From positions 45,813-109,812 of the forward strand of contig NZ_PVTH01000011.1 in NCBI RefSeq assembly GCF_003002875.1: a DNA stretch of 64,000 bases. Direction: 5' to 3'. The first letter of the stretch is position 1. Each line of letters opens with the position of its first letter. The notes under the pieces are model-generated. The model was not told the DNA's origin. It searched no databases and saw nothing but the letters and a program-made list of their open reading frames with translations. The stretch comes from Arcticibacter pallidicorallinus. Lineage in GTDB: Bacteria; Bacteroidota; Bacteroidia; Sphingobacteriales; Sphingobacteriaceae. This document shows positions 7,289-16,902 of this stretch, in pieces. The position numbers were made by a program, and so were the translations under genes.

Positions 7289-9850
7289 CTACTCTTTAGT
7301 AGAATCCTTGTCACCTTCAGGCAACTGAGGCTCTTTCTTCTTCTTGGAAGGAGTTGCTTTCGGAGCTATTGTAATAGCGTCCGTTTCCTTGTTATAATCC
7401 ACTTCCATCACCTGACCTTCTGCCAGCTCGCCCTTAAGAATCTCCTCGGCGATAGGGTCTTCCAGGTACTTCTGGATAGCTCTCTTAAGCGGACGGGCAC
7501 CAAATTGTGAGTCGTAACCCTTTTCAGAGATAAACTCCTTAGCTCCGTCAGTAAGAGAGATTTCATAACCAAGCGCATTGATCCTGGAGAACAGAGAAGT
7601 AAGCTCAATATCGATAATCTTGAAGATGTTTTCTTTAGACAACGAATTGAACACGATCACGTCATCAATACGGTTCAGAAACTCAGGCGCAAAGGCTCGC
7701 TTCAAAGCATTTTCAATAACACCTCGGGAGTGTGTATCCGCCTGTGATGATTTTGCAGTTGTCGTAAAACCAACTCCCTGACCAAAGTCCTTCAACTGTC
7801 TGGCACCGATGTTCGATGTCATGATGATGATGGTATTACGGAAATCCACCTTGCGACCCAAGCTATCTGTAAGCTGACCTTCGTCCAACACCTGCAAAAG
7901 GATATTGAACACATCAGGGTGAGCTTTCTCAATCTCATCAAGGAGTACAACCGAGTATGGCTTGCGACGAACTTTCTCAGTCAGTTGACCTCCTTCTTCG
8001 TATCCCACATATCCCGGAGGCGCTCCCACCAATCGGGATACCGCGAATTTCTCCATATACTCACTCATGTCTATCTGAATCAGTGAATCCTCACTGTCAA
8101 ACATAAACCTCGCGAGTTCCTTCGCTAACTCCGTCTTACCTACTCCTGTAGGACCAAGGAAAATGAATGAGCCGATAGGTTTCTTAGGATCTTTCAATCC
8201 TGCCCTTGTCCGCTGAATAGCTTTCGTTAACTTCTTAATCGCATCGTCCTGTCCGATGATCCTTCCGGCCATCAGTTCAGGCATAGATAGTAACTTCTGA
8301 CTGTCTGTTTGCCCCACACGCTGTACAGGAATGCCGGTCATCATAGAAACTACCTCGGCTACGTTATCTTCAGAAACAGTATACCTCTTGGTTTTGGTTT
8401 CCGCTTCCCAGGCACCTTTGGCCCGTTCCAGTTCTTCAAGCAGATGTTTCTCGGTATCTCGTAGCTTCGCCGCTTCTTCGTATTTCTGACTGCGTACCAC
8501 CCTATTTTTTTCAACCTTGATCTCTTCGATCTTCTGCTCAATATCGATAATCTCCTGAGGGACGTGAATATTGGTCAGGTGAACCCTCGATCCAGCCTCA
8601 TCCAGAGCGTCAATCGCCTTGTCAGGCAAGAAGCGGTCAGTAATATATCTCGATGTTAAACTAACACAAGCATTGATTGCCTCTGGGGTATAAGTCACAC
8701 CGTGGTGTTCTTCATACTTCTCTTTAATTCTGTTCAAAATCTCAATGGTTTCGTCCGGAGTTGCCGGCTCCACCATCACTTTCTGGAAACGGCGGTCTAA
8801 AGCTCCATCCTTCTCGATGTACTGACGGTACTCATCCAGTGTCGTGGCACCCACGCATTGAATTTCGCCACGTGCCAGCGCTGGCTTGAACATATTAGAC
8901 GCATCCAGTGAGCCTGAAGCTCCGCCTGCGCCCACTATCGTATGAATCTCATCAATGAACAGAATCACGTCCGGAGACTTTTCCAGTTCATTCATAACGG
9001 CTTTCATACGCTCTTCAAACTGACCGCGATATTTGGTTCCCGCTACCAGAGAAGCAAGATCCAGAGTAACCACACGCTTGTTAAACAACACACGTGAGAC
9101 CTTACGCTGTACAATCCTCAGTGCAAGACCCTCTGCTATTGCAGATTTACCAACCCCGGGTTCCCCTATCAGAATAGGGTTATTTTTCTTTCTCCGGGAT
9201 AAAATTTGCGATACCCTTTCGATTTCCTTGTCTCTCCCAACAATAGGATCGAGTTTACCTTCCTCCGCGGCCTTGGTAAGATCACGGCCAAAGTTGTCCA
9301 GAACAGGAGTCTTTGATTTAATGTCCGATACTTTCTTTGGCTGACTGAACGAAGATTCTTCCTCACGAAAGTCATCGTCTCCCGCAGCAGAGCCTGATGC
9401 CTCATCTCTGAAACCGTCTCTGTTCTGTTCTACCTCTGCCTTGAATATATCGTAGTTGATGTTGTATTGCATCAGTATCTGAGATGCGATATTATCATCA
9501 TCCCTCAAAATTGATAACAACAAGTGTTCTGTACCAATCACATCACTCTTGAAGATTTTCGCCTCCAGGTAAGTGATCTTTAAAACTTTTTCAGCCTGCT
9601 TGGTTAAGGGAATATTTCCCAGATTTGCAGTAGTGCCAGAAGTTCCTTTAACCGCGTCTTCAATAGTCCTGCGCAAACGCGCGGTGTCTACCGTGAGTGA
9701 TTTCAAAACCTTTATAGCCATACCATCTCCCTCACGGATTAAACCAAGCAACAAATGCTCTGTACCGATGTAATCGTGCCCTAAGCGAAGAGCTTCCTCT
9801 CTGCTATATGAAATAACGTCTTTGACACGGGGTGAAAATTTAGCTTCCAT
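7289..9850 (-). CDS. clpC: ATP-dependent Clp protease ATP-binding subunit ClpC
   Basis: 853-aa HSP100 unfoldase that feeds substrates to ClpP. Two N-terminal Clp repeats occupy residues 1-145 and an acidic linker 148-185. The first AAA+ module has Walker A GEPGVGKS (229-236) and Walker B LFIDEIHT; a UVR-type middle region (EKNRVVRSQKYEEAAKLRD) distinguishes ClpC from ClpA; the second AAA+ module has GPTGVGKTE and LLDEIEKAHPD. The C-terminal tail is Lys/Glu-rich. The gene is monocistronic with its own terminator and is divergent from ettA across a 186-base gap. No McsA/McsB or CtsR gene is next to it, unlike in Firmicutes. Confidence 0.96.
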   Translation of the reverse strand: MEAKFSPRVKDVISYSREEALRLGHDYIGTEHLLLGLIREGDGMAIKVLKSLTVDTARLRRTIEDAVKGTSGTTANLGNIPLTKQAEKVLKITYLEAKIFKSDVIGTEHLLLSILRDDDNIASQILMQYNINYDIFKAEVEQNRDGFRDEASGSAAGDDDFREEESSFSQPKKVSDIKSKTPVLDNFGRDLTKAAEEGKLDPIVGRDKEIERVSQILSRRKKNNPILIGEPGVGKSAIAEGLALRIVQRKVSRVLFNKRVVTLDLASLVAGTKYRGQFEERMKAVMNELEKSPDVILFIDEIHTIVGAGGASGSLDASNMFKPALARGEIQCVGATTLDEYRQYIEKDGALDRRFQKVMVEPATPDETIEILNRIKEKYEEHHGVTYTPEAINACVSLTSRYITDRFLPDKAIDALDEAGSRVHLTNIHVPQEIIDIEQKIEEIKVEKNRVVRSQKYEEAAKLRDTEKHLLEELERAKGAWEAETKTKRYTVSEDNVAEVVSMMTGIPVQRVGQTDSQKLLSMPELMAGRIIGQDDAIKKLTKAIQRTRAGLKDPKKPIGSFIFLGPTGVGKTELAKELARFMFDSEDSLIQIDMSEYMEKFAVSRLVGAPPGYVGYEEGGQLTEKVRRKPYSVVLLDEIEKAHPDVFNILLQVLDEGQLTDSLGRKVDFRNTIIIMTSNIGARQLKDFGQGVGFTTTAKSSQADTHSRGVIENALKRAFAPEFLNRIDDVIVFNSLSKENIFKIIDIELTSLFSRINALGYEISLTDGAKEFISEKGYDSQFGARPLKRAIQKYLEDPIAEEILKGELAEGQVMEVDYNKETDAITIAPKATPSKKKKEPQLPEGDKDSTKE

Positions 9851-10036
9851 TTAATAACCTTTCTACGTGTTGAACGTCCTAATGTATCAATTTGTTTCAT
9901 CAATACCTTCGGCGCCTTTGTAATAATTTAATCAACAATTACGCCAACTTTTATAAATCAGCACCTTTATCACAAGATAATAAAAAATTAGTCCAAAAGA
10001 CCCGGATTAACGATATTCGCAGATTATTAAGCAATA

Positions 10037-11719
10037 ATGGCAGACGAAAAAATTATCTTTTCAATGGCTGGGGTAAGTAAGATTTACCCGCCCCAGAAAC
10101 AGGTCCTCAAGAATATCTACTTGTCTTTTTTCTATGGCGCAAAAATCGGTGTTATCGGCCTCAATGGGTCCGGTAAATCTTCGCTTCTGAAGATTATCGC
10201 CGGACTGGATAAATCCAATCAGGGCGAGGTCGTATTTTCCCCGGGATATAGCGTCGGGTATCTTGCTCAGGAGCCTCAGCTTGATGCTGAAAAGACTGTA
10301 AAAGAAGTCGTGATGGAAGGCGTTGCTGAGATCACCGCTATACTGAACGAGTACGAAGAAATAAACGAAAAATTTGGTCTTCCGGAAGTCTATGAAGATG
10401 CAGACGCTATGGACAAGCTGATGGCCAGGCAGGGTGAGCTTCAGGATCAGATCGATGCCGTTGGCGCATGGGAGCTCGACTCCAAACTTGAAAGAGCAAT
10501 GGACGCGCTTAGAACCCCAGACCCCGAGGCGAAAATAGCCACTTTGTCAGGTGGTGAGCGCAGAAGGGTAGCACTTTGTCGCCTTTTACTCCAAGAACCG
10601 GATGTTTTGCTCCTTGATGAGCCTACCAACCACCTGGACGCCGAGTCGATCGACTGGTTGGAGCAGCACTTGAAGAATTATAAAGGAACCGTTATTGCCG
10701 TTACCCACGACCGTTATTTCCTGGACAATGTTGCAGGCTGGATCCTTGAACTTGACCGCGGGGAGGGTATTCCATGGAAGGGTAATTACTCTTCGTGGCT
10801 GGAGCAGAAATCAAAGAGACTTGCCCAGGAAGAGAAAACAGAAAGCAAGCGGCAAAAGACATTAGAAAGAGAGCTGGAATGGGCACGCATGGCTCCGAAA
10901 GCACGTCATGCCAAATCGAAAGCGCGTTTGGCTAATTACGAAAAAATGGCTTCTGAGGAAACGAAGGAAAGAGAAGAAAAGCTGGAACTTTTCATCCCTC
11001 CCGGACCACGTCTAGGTAACATCGTAATCGAAGCTCAAAATGTGAGTAAGGCATACGGTGATAAGATACTGTTCGATAACCTGAGCTTTTCCCTCCCACC
11101 GGCGGGTATCGTGGGGATTATCGGCCCAAATGGTGCGGGAAAAACTACCCTGTTCCGACTTATCACCGGACAGGAAACGCCCGATAGCGGCACTTTCCGC
11201 GTAGGTGAAACGGTAGCATTGGGCTATGTAGACCAGATGCACAATGACCTTGATCCCGAAAAATCAGTTTGGGAGAATATTACAGACGGACAAGAAACCA
11301 TTCTCCTTGGTAACCGACCGGTAAATTCCAGAGCCTATGTTTCCAAATTCAACTTCAATGGTGCAGACCAGCAAAAGAAGATAGGAGTAATTTCCGGGGG
11401 AGAGCGCAACCGTGTCCATCTGGCCATTACGCTGAAAAAGGACTCAAACGTCCTGCTACTCGATGAGCCAACGAATGATATTGATGTCAACACCCTCCGT
11501 GCGTTAGAAGAAGGCCTCGAAGGCTTTGCCGGCTGTGCGGTGATCATTTCCCACGACAGGTGGTTCCTAGACAGGATCTGTACACACATTCTTGCCTTTG
11601 AGGGCGATTCACAGGTATATTTCTTTGAAGGAAACTACAGCGATTACGAAGAGAACAGAAAGAAGAGATTAGGGGATACCGGACCTAAGCGAATTAAATA
11701 TAAAAAACTAACGTCTTAA
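10037..11719 (+). CDS. ettA: Energy-dependent translational throttle protein EttA (ABC-F)
   Basis: 560-aa soluble ABC-F ATPase with two nucleotide-binding domains and no membrane segments. First NBD: Walker A GLNGSGKS (41-48) and signature LSGGERRR. Second NBD: GPNGAGKT and signature ISGGERNR. Both have LLLDEPTN Walker B regions with Glu, so hydrolysis should be possible. A charged linker of about 60 residues between the domains (KRLAQEEKTESKRQ region) corresponds to the P-site tRNA interaction motif, and the first NBD carries the arm insertion (roughly residues 95-150). EttA binds the ribosomal E site and gates early elongation according to the ATP/ADP ratio. Start chosen at the ATG giving MADEKIIFSM. 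Confidence 0.95.
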   Translation: MADEKIIFSMAGVSKIYPPQKQVLKNIYLSFFYGAKIGVIGLNGSGKSSLLKIIAGLDKSNQGEVVFSPGYSVGYLAQEPQLDAEKTVKEVVMEGVAEITAILNEYEEINEKFGLPEVYEDADAMDKLMARQGELQDQIDAVGAWELDSKLERAMDALRTPDPEAKIATLSGGERRRVALCRLLLQEPDVLLLDEPTNHLDAESIDWLEQHLKNYKGTVIAVTHDRYFLDNVAGWILELDRGEGIPWKGNYSSWLEQKSKRLAQEEKTESKRQKTLERELEWARMAPKARHAKSKARLANYEKMASEETKEREEKLELFIPPGPRLGNIVIEAQNVSKAYGDKILFDNLSFSLPPAGIVGIIGPNGAGKTTLFRLITGQETPDSGTFRVGETVALGYVDQMHNDLDPEKSVWENITDGQETILLGNRPVNSRAYVSKFNFNGADQQKKIGVISGGERNRVHLAITLKKDSNVLLLDEPTNDIDVNTLRALEEGLEGFAGCAVIISHDRWFLDRICTHILAFEGDSQVYFFEGNYSDYEENRKKRLGDTGPKRIKYKKLTS

Positions 11720-11723
11720 AAAA

Positions 11724-11755
11724 ACAAAGGCGGGCAAAATAAGCCCGCCTTTGTT
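11724..11755. terminator. Bidirectional terminator between ettA and a phosphoesterase gene
   Basis: A 12-bp perfect stem (11724-11735 with 11744-11755, GC-rich centre GGCGGGC) with A-run and T-run flanks, between two convergent genes. It reaches to within two bases of the minus-strand stop. Confidence 0.93.
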
Positions 11756-11756
11756 T

Positions 11757-12818
11757 TTATATGATCTGACTTTCGTAAATCAACTTTCCTTTTTCCAGCT
11801 TACCACTGGTATCGAGTGCCCATGCGGACAAATACACCGACCCATCTGTCTCAAACCGCATCTTGAAGAAACCTTTGCTCTTCTGACCAAACTTCAGATG
11901 TTTACCCGATTGCACCACATACTTCACTTTAGACCCCGATCCACTCACTACAAAATGGTTGTTGTCTTTCCGAATATATTGAAGGTTATGTTCATGGCCG
12001 GCAGCATAGATCAGATTACTATATCTCGCCAAAATCTCTTTCAATTTGGCACGAAGTTTCCGGTACCTGGGATGAGCGACATCTTCACGTGCACCCAAAA
12101 AGCGGCGGTACAGGGGTATGAGTGAACCAAGACCAGGCAACGGGATCCATGCATCCTGGTCGTAAATGGTCAGTGGAAAGATATGGTGCTTCAACTTAAA
12201 CTTGCCACCATGAATTGCATAGCTATAGACGGGATGATGACCGATCACTAAAAGATGCTTCCGGATATTCGCATCCAGAATCCCAACCAGTCTCTCGAAA
12301 AAATCCTCCTCTGACTCGATACCGTCGTAACATTCCGAATTTAACGAACGTACTCCTCTCTGCATCCACCACTGGGTATCAATAGCTACCACGGTAATGT
12401 TATCGTTGAGATCGAATGTTTCAGGACCGGGACAACCGCCTTTGGGAAACATAACTTTTTTTCCAAATAATTTCTTTAAATATTCATCTTGCCTCACGAT
12501 GTACTCGTGACCGTTGTCTCTCCCCTTGTTCCAATCGTGGTTACCCGCAATGAACGCAACCTCTCCATGATAGTCTTTCAGAACTTCATAATGCCGATTT
12601 AAGATCGCCTCCGAATTTTTACGAAGAATGTTACCGACCGGAGGCAAGCCCCGCGGGTAAACGTTGTCCCCTAAAAACAGTACTGCAGACGGCTGCTCCT
12701 TGCACAGATGACAGTTCAGCATCCGGAACACCGGGTCGGGTCTGGAGACCGATATGTCACCGGTATCACCGATCAGGAATATTTCATAAGGCGTATTGGA
12801 AGAGGTTTTAAGCGACAT
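11757..12818 (-). CDS. Calcineurin-like metallophosphoesterase
   Basis: 353 aa, no signal peptide, so probably cytoplasmic. All core metallophosphoesterase motifs are present: GDTGD (17-21), GDNVYP (50-55), GNHDW (92-96), GHHPVYS and a late GHEHN. These give the two-metal site (D18, D51, N93 and the later His residues). The family hydrolyses phosphomonoesters or diesters; the substrate is unknown. The domain resembles purple-acid-phosphatase-like proteins of Bacteroidota, but no OMP or pyrophosphatase partner is nearby. It is convergent with ettA and upstream lies a 224-base gap before the next plus-strand gene. Confidence 0.88.
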   Translation of the reverse strand: MSLKTSSNTPYEIFLIGDTGDISVSRPDPVFRMLNCHLCKEQPSAVLFLGDNVYPRGLPPVGNILRKNSEAILNRHYEVLKDYHGEVAFIAGNHDWNKGRDNGHEYIVRQDEYLKKLFGKKVMFPKGGCPGPETFDLNDNITVVAIDTQWWMQRGVRSLNSECYDGIESEEDFFERLVGILDANIRKHLLVIGHHPVYSYAIHGGKFKLKHHIFPLTIYDQDAWIPLPGLGSLIPLYRRFLGAREDVAHPRYRKLRAKLKEILARYSNLIYAAGHEHNLQYIRKDNNHFVVSGSGSKVKYVVQSGKHLKFGQKSKGFFKMRFETDGSVYLSAWALDTSGKLEKGKLIYESQII

Positions 12819-13042
12819 ACCAGGATAACACTCGTAAATAGCCTATTGTTGACGCTAAATAAGAATAGAAGACTTCCCTTTACCGGATAAACTCATTTCA
12901 GCGCTTGCCGCAATGGAAAAAGGGATTAGATTTGAAAAAAATACAAACTATCCCTCACAAGTGAAGTTTACATACATACACGGGTTCGAAACAAAACAGT
13001 TACGAGCGAAAAGCTTATCAAGTAGAGGATTCTAGAAACACC

Positions 13043-13420
13043 ATGCTGAACTTATACCGCCAGATAATAAGTAATAATCTTAACAACACCATCTTTGAGG
13101 AACTTCCCGAAGAATGGCTTGAAAAGGTTTCTCCAGAGATAAAAAGCGAATTGATTCACGGCTTTTATAACGCCGGCATACTAACAATCAATCTGGCTGA
13201 TTTTAATCGAAATGGCTTCTACCAGAAAACGGTCAGGCCTCAATTTCGCCACTATTGCGAAAGCCTCTATCTTCAGCTGGGGCCGATTATACAGCGCTGT
13301 CTCCGACGTATGTTTCTCGGATTCAATGAAAATCTAACCGAATATAAAGTTGTGTTATTTATGGAAGGACATGAAGAAGATCAGTTCGAACCCATAAAGT
13401 TTAATCTCGATATCTTTTAG
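13043..13420 (+). CDS. Hypothetical protein, 125 aa
   Basis: I do not recognise this protein. It is a soluble, alpha/beta-looking 125-aa sequence with no signal peptide, membrane segment or Cys motif beyond two isolated cysteines (HYCESLY, QRCLRR). The C-terminus is acidic (EGHEEDQFEPIKF). It has its own gap upstream (224 bases) and its stop overlaps by four bases with the stop of the convergent histidine kinase gene, with no terminator between them. Codon use looks like that of its neighbours, supporting a real gene. Confidence 0.65.
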   Translation: MLNLYRQIISNNLNNTIFEELPEEWLEKVSPEIKSELIHGFYNAGILTINLADFNRNGFYQKTVRPQFRHYCESLYLQLGPIIQRCLRRMFLGFNENLTEYKVVLFMEGHEEDQFEPIKFNLDIF

Positions 13421-15363
13421 ATCCCTTTTAAGGTAAAACAGAATTCTGCACCCTTACCAGACCCAGCGTTGACCCAAATACGGCCACCGTTTGCTGAAAC
13501 GAACTCCTTACATAACATCAGGCCAATTCCTGTCCCCTGCTCACCGTTGGTGCCTTCTGCCTTTAAACTAAAGGTCTCAAATAACTGTGCGGCATCCAAC
13601 TCTTCCATTCCCTTCCCATAATCCCTTACTGAAAAGCAAACAAACCCATCGCGGTGTGTTGCACTGATCTCAATGGCGCTATTGGGGTACGAAAATTTTA
13701 TAGCATTGCTCAAAAGATTTCTTAACAAGAAATTAAAGTGATCTATGTCCGCAGATATTTTAAGGTCCGGCGGGATATTACTATCTATCCGAATATTTTT
13801 CACTGTGCAGGCGGCGAAAAAGAAGTCGCGGGCAATATCAACAGCAGTGGCCACCTCAACAATCTGTTCCTTAACACTAACACCCTGAATCTGCGTTCTT
13901 CCCCATTCAAGTAACGAGTCCAAAGTAGATAAAGACGCTTCCGTATGTTTTTTTAAGATGTGAGCGACCTCCTTTAATTCCCCGGGCTTCAATAAATCGT
14001 CCTCCATTAACGTCAACATTTGAACTACAGAACCCATTGGACCTCTCAAATCGTGACCGATAATGGAGAAAAGCTTATCTTTAATATGATTGGAGACTTT
14101 AAGTCGCCTGTTAAATTTTTGCACATTACGCAAAGAGAAAAAGACCACTAACAACAGGACAATCACAAGCACTGCAATCGCAATGCCCACATTCCGCTGA
14201 AAGGTGGTCTTCCCGCTCAAGGTTTCGAGCGTCTTGATCTGAGCCTCACTTTTTTCCTGGTAGTACTCTGCCTGCATGACTTCTGCAGCCCGTTTCTTAT
14301 CCTTACTGAATAAAGAATCGGTTAACGTCCTTAGTTTCTGCGATGCCGTAAAAGCATCCTTATACCTTCCCTGAGCCTGAAATATTTCGATGTACCCTTC
14401 GTATAGTTCTGACACCAGCAGGGAGTGCCCTATATTATTCGCTATGGAAAAAGACTGATCTAACAGTTTAATTGCCTTCTCATAATCCTTCTTCTCAACA
14501 TATAATGCGGCAATATTAATCAGTGCCCGTGATTCCTTTTCTGGAAGACGGAGGCTTCTCGCCTTCTCAAGCGACTTCTTGTGAAAAGCATAGGCTGAAT
14601 CCCGATAACCCAGGTGCTGGTAAGCATTACCTGCATTCGTCAAGGAGGAAATATAAAGATCCGCATGTTCCGTACTGTCTGCCTCTTGCAGGCCGATCAT
14701 AAAATACTTCAGCGCTTCCTTCATATTGCCTTTCTTAGCATGGACCACACCCACGTTATTCCGGAGAGCTACAGATGACTTCTTAGAAAAATCTTTCGTT
14801 ATCAGGGCTTGTGCCTTATTATAATACACCAGTGCCTGGTCGAGGTTATCGCTTTTCTCATTTATCAGTCCAAGCTTAATATACGAGTCAAAAACGCCCT
14901 TACTATGATGGATTTTCTCGTAGATCTTTAATCCTTTCAAAACAGAAGCTGTAGCTTCAGGAAATCGACCGCCTTTGCCAGCTATCGTTCCGAGAGTCAG
15001 ATAACAAGCTGCAATACCCCGACTATCGTTTATCCGTTCAAATCCCCGGAGCGCGTCTTCCGCGTATTTCTTGGATAATATCAGATCTCCATGCTCATGA
15101 TGAACATTCGCCACTTTATTCAGTAAGCCGTATTGTGAAGGTCTGTCTTTAATCGCACGAGCCAGCTCTATCCCCTTTCCGGCATAAAAAAGAGAAGAAT
15201 CGTAATCAGAGGAGGAGTGATATTCGGCCAGCCTGGCGTAAATGTTTAGTCTGGCTGAATCAGAGTTCGCTTGACTCAGCTCCCGAAGTAGGTTGGCGGG
15301 CAGCTTGTTCGCATACGCGTAAGCACTTAAAAGTGAAAAACAAACCAGAAGAAACAGCCTCAT
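13417..15363 (-). CDS. TPR-repeat sensor histidine kinase
   Basis: 648 aa. A Sec signal peptide (1-18, ending AYA) exports a periplasmic domain of about seven TPR repeats (residues 35-350); a coiled linker leads to one transmembrane helix (391-410). The cytoplasmic part has a HisKA dimerisation domain with phospho-acceptor H437 (IGHDLRGP) and a HATPase domain with N-box LLRNLLSNAIKF (546-557), G1 DYGKGM (581-586) and G2 GTGIGL (610-615). No receiver domain is fused and no response regulator gene lies next to it, so it is an orphan sensor. It probably signals through protein-protein contacts of the TPR region. The signal it senses is unknown. Confidence 0.9.
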   Translation of the reverse strand: MRLFLLVCFSLLSAYAYANKLPANLLRELSQANSDSARLNIYARLAEYHSSSDYDSSLFYAGKGIELARAIKDRPSQYGLLNKVANVHHEHGDLILSKKYAEDALRGFERINDSRGIAACYLTLGTIAGKGGRFPEATASVLKGLKIYEKIHHSKGVFDSYIKLGLINEKSDNLDQALVYYNKAQALITKDFSKKSSVALRNNVGVVHAKKGNMKEALKYFMIGLQEADSTEHADLYISSLTNAGNAYQHLGYRDSAYAFHKKSLEKARSLRLPEKESRALINIAALYVEKKDYEKAIKLLDQSFSIANNIGHSLLVSELYEGYIEIFQAQGRYKDAFTASQKLRTLTDSLFSKDKKRAAEVMQAEYYQEKSEAQIKTLETLSGKTTFQRNVGIAIAVLVIVLLLVVFFSLRNVQKFNRRLKVSNHIKDKLFSIIGHDLRGPMGSVVQMLTLMEDDLLKPGELKEVAHILKKHTEASLSTLDSLLEWGRTQIQGVSVKEQIVEVATAVDIARDFFFAACTVKNIRIDSNIPPDLKISADIDHFNFLLRNLLSNAIKFSYPNSAIEISATHRDGFVCFSVRDYGKGMEELDAAQLFETFSLKAEGTNGEQGTGIGLMLCKEFVSANGGRIWVNAGSGKGAEFCFTLKGI

Positions 15364-15570
15364 TACGCTAAATTCAAGTACACTCTGATAGCTTTGCTAC
15401 CGCGCTACCGGACACCAAGTATAATAGTTTAAGATACAATATCCTACAAAAAATGTAACTTGAATGATAATATTTAACACTACGGATAAATAATGACGCC
15501 TATCATACAAAAACCCGGCTCCTTGTCATTTTTTTTACCCCCCTAACAGGCGATGTTTGTATCAATGATT

Positions 15571-15594
15571 GTTGCTACCCCAAGCAACTTTTTT
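15571..15594 (+). terminator. Terminator-like hairpin 1 upstream of mnmA
   Basis: 6-bp stem (15571-15576 with 15583-15588), 6-base loop, then six T residues. No gene upstream on this strand accounts for it. Confidence 0.6.
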
Positions 15595-15610
15595 CATAGG
15601 TAGATGTAGG

Positions 15611-15642
15611 GTCAGGCGATTTCATATTGCCTGACTTTTTTT
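15611..15642 (+). terminator. Terminator-like hairpin 2 upstream of mnmA
   Basis: Perfect 7-bp GC-rich stem (GTCAGGC at 15611-15617 with 15629-15635), extendable to 10 bp with one G-U pair, 5-base loop, followed by seven T residues. It lies 17 bases downstream of hairpin 1 and 49 bases before the mnmA -7 element. Confidence 0.7.
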
Positions 15643-15690
15643 ATGCCCATATTTTACAAGCGATTGACCTGCATCAACACATCTTTAATT

Positions 15691-15698
15691 TATCTTTG
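15691..15698 (+). promoter_or_regulatory. Bacteroidota -7 promoter element of mnmA
   Basis: TATCTTTG matches the TAnnTTTG consensus of the Bacteroidota housekeeping sigma factor and ends 8 bases before the mnmA ATG, implying a leaderless or nearly leaderless mRNA. A clear -33 TTTG at the normal spacing is not seen. Confidence 0.5.
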
Positions 15699-15706
15699 CC
15701 CATATT

Positions 15707-16795
15707 ATGAGTAAGCACGGAAGAATATTAGTGGCAATGAGTGGCGGAGTGGATAGTTCCGTAGCTGCCGTCATGCTGCATGAGCAGGGATACGAGGTTA
15801 TAGGTCTTACAATGAAAACCTGGGATTATGCTTCCTCGGGCTCTTCGTCCAAAGAAACCGGATGCTGCAGTCTGGATTCTATCAACGATGCCCGGTCATT
15901 GGCCGTTGGTTATGGATTCCCTCACTATATCCTGGATATCCGAAGCGAATTCGGTGATTTCGTCATCGACAACTTCGTGGATGAATACCTTGCCGGCAGA
16001 ACCCCTAACCCATGCGTTCTCTGCAATACTCATATTAAATGGGAAGCCCTGCTCAAACGTGCAGATAAACTCGACTGCGAGTTTATCGCAACGGGCCACT
16101 ATGCCAATATTCGCTTACAGGATAACGGTCGGCATGTCATATCTAAAGGCCGGGACGAAAACAAGGATCAATCTTATGTTCTTTGGGGTGTTTCACAAAA
16201 GAATCTTGCCCGTACTCAGTTTCCTTTAGGCAGCTTTACCAAAGCCGAGATCAGACAAATGGCGTTGGACATGGGACAAACTGAACTCGCCAAAAAAGGA
16301 GAAAGTTATGAAATCTGCTTTGTGCCCGACAACGATTACCGGTCCTTCTTAAGACATCGTGTAGATGGTCTGGAAGAGAAAGTAGCGGGCGGAAACTTCG
16401 CGCTGAGTGATGGCACCATCGTGGGCCGGCATCAGGGATACCCTTTCTATACTATCGGCCAGCGTAAGGGACTTGGCATAGCGTTCGGCCATCCTATGTT
16501 TGTAACTGAAATACTTCCTGAAAGCAATACCGTGGTTCTGGGTACACAAGAAGAGCTTAAAAAGACCGTAGCCCTGGTGCGCGGCGTCAATTTGATTAAG
16601 TATGAAAGTATACAGGAGCCTATGGAAGCAATCACCAAAATCCGATACAAAGATGCGGGCGCGAACAGTACAATCGTACAGGAAGACGGCCTGATGAAGG
16701 TGGAGTTTCACCATGCGGTATCGGGTATAGCGCCCGGACAGTCGGCTGTGTTCTACGAAGGCAATGACCTTTTGGGTGGAGGTTTTTTACTGTAA
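15707..16795 (+). CDS. mnmA: tRNA-specific 2-thiouridylase MnmA
   Basis: 362-aa enzyme that puts the 2-thio group on U34 of tRNA-Lys, -Glu and -Gln. The PP-loop ATP motif SGGVDSS is at 12-18. The catalytic pair is C105 (VLCN block) and C203 (YEICFVPD block). Conserved GHYA and DQSYVLW segments that contact the tRNA are present, and a C-terminal beta-barrel domain ends the protein. Extra cysteines at 52-53 and 102 are typical of the Bacteroidota branch as far as I can tell from the sequence pattern, but this was not checked. Sulfur would come from a cysteine desulfurase; sufS is in the window, 35 kb away. The short leader suggests simple constitutive expression. Confidence 0.95.
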   Translation: MSKHGRILVAMSGGVDSSVAAVMLHEQGYEVIGLTMKTWDYASSGSSSKETGCCSLDSINDARSLAVGYGFPHYILDIRSEFGDFVIDNFVDEYLAGRTPNPCVLCNTHIKWEALLKRADKLDCEFIATGHYANIRLQDNGRHVISKGRDENKDQSYVLWGVSQKNLARTQFPLGSFTKAEIRQMALDMGQTELAKKGESYEICFVPDNDYRSFLRHRVDGLEEKVAGGNFALSDGTIVGRHQGYPFYTIGQRKGLGIAFGHPMFVTEILPESNTVVLGTQEELKKTVALVRGVNLIKYESIQEPMEAITKIRYKDAGANSTIVQEDGLMKVEFHHAVSGIAPGQSAVFYEGNDLLGGGFLL

Positions 16796-16902
16796 CAGCC
16801 TCACTTTACGATCAAAACCCTGTTTTAGATATGGCCAAAACACAATTCAATTTTGCATTGGGGTGATTAATGTCTTTCTTTGCAGAAAAACCAATCTGCT
16901 GA

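Larger units (their letters stand above)
15364..15690. other. Gene-free region before mnmA with tandem terminator hairpins
   Basis: No ORF of note is present. It contains a TAGCTTTG element (plus strand, 15389-15396) matching the Bacteroidota -7 consensus, then three hairpins each followed by T-runs on the plus strand: a weak one (15492-15497 pairing with 15525-15530) and two good terminators at 15571-15594 and 15611-15642. As no annotated plus-strand gene ends here, a small non-coding transcript of roughly 150-240 nt is possible. The HK promoter must also lie in the left part. Confidence 0.4.

Noticed and set aside
12981..12992. GGGTTCGAA resembling a tRNA T-arm
   Set aside because: No acceptor stem, D-arm or anticodon arm can be built around it.
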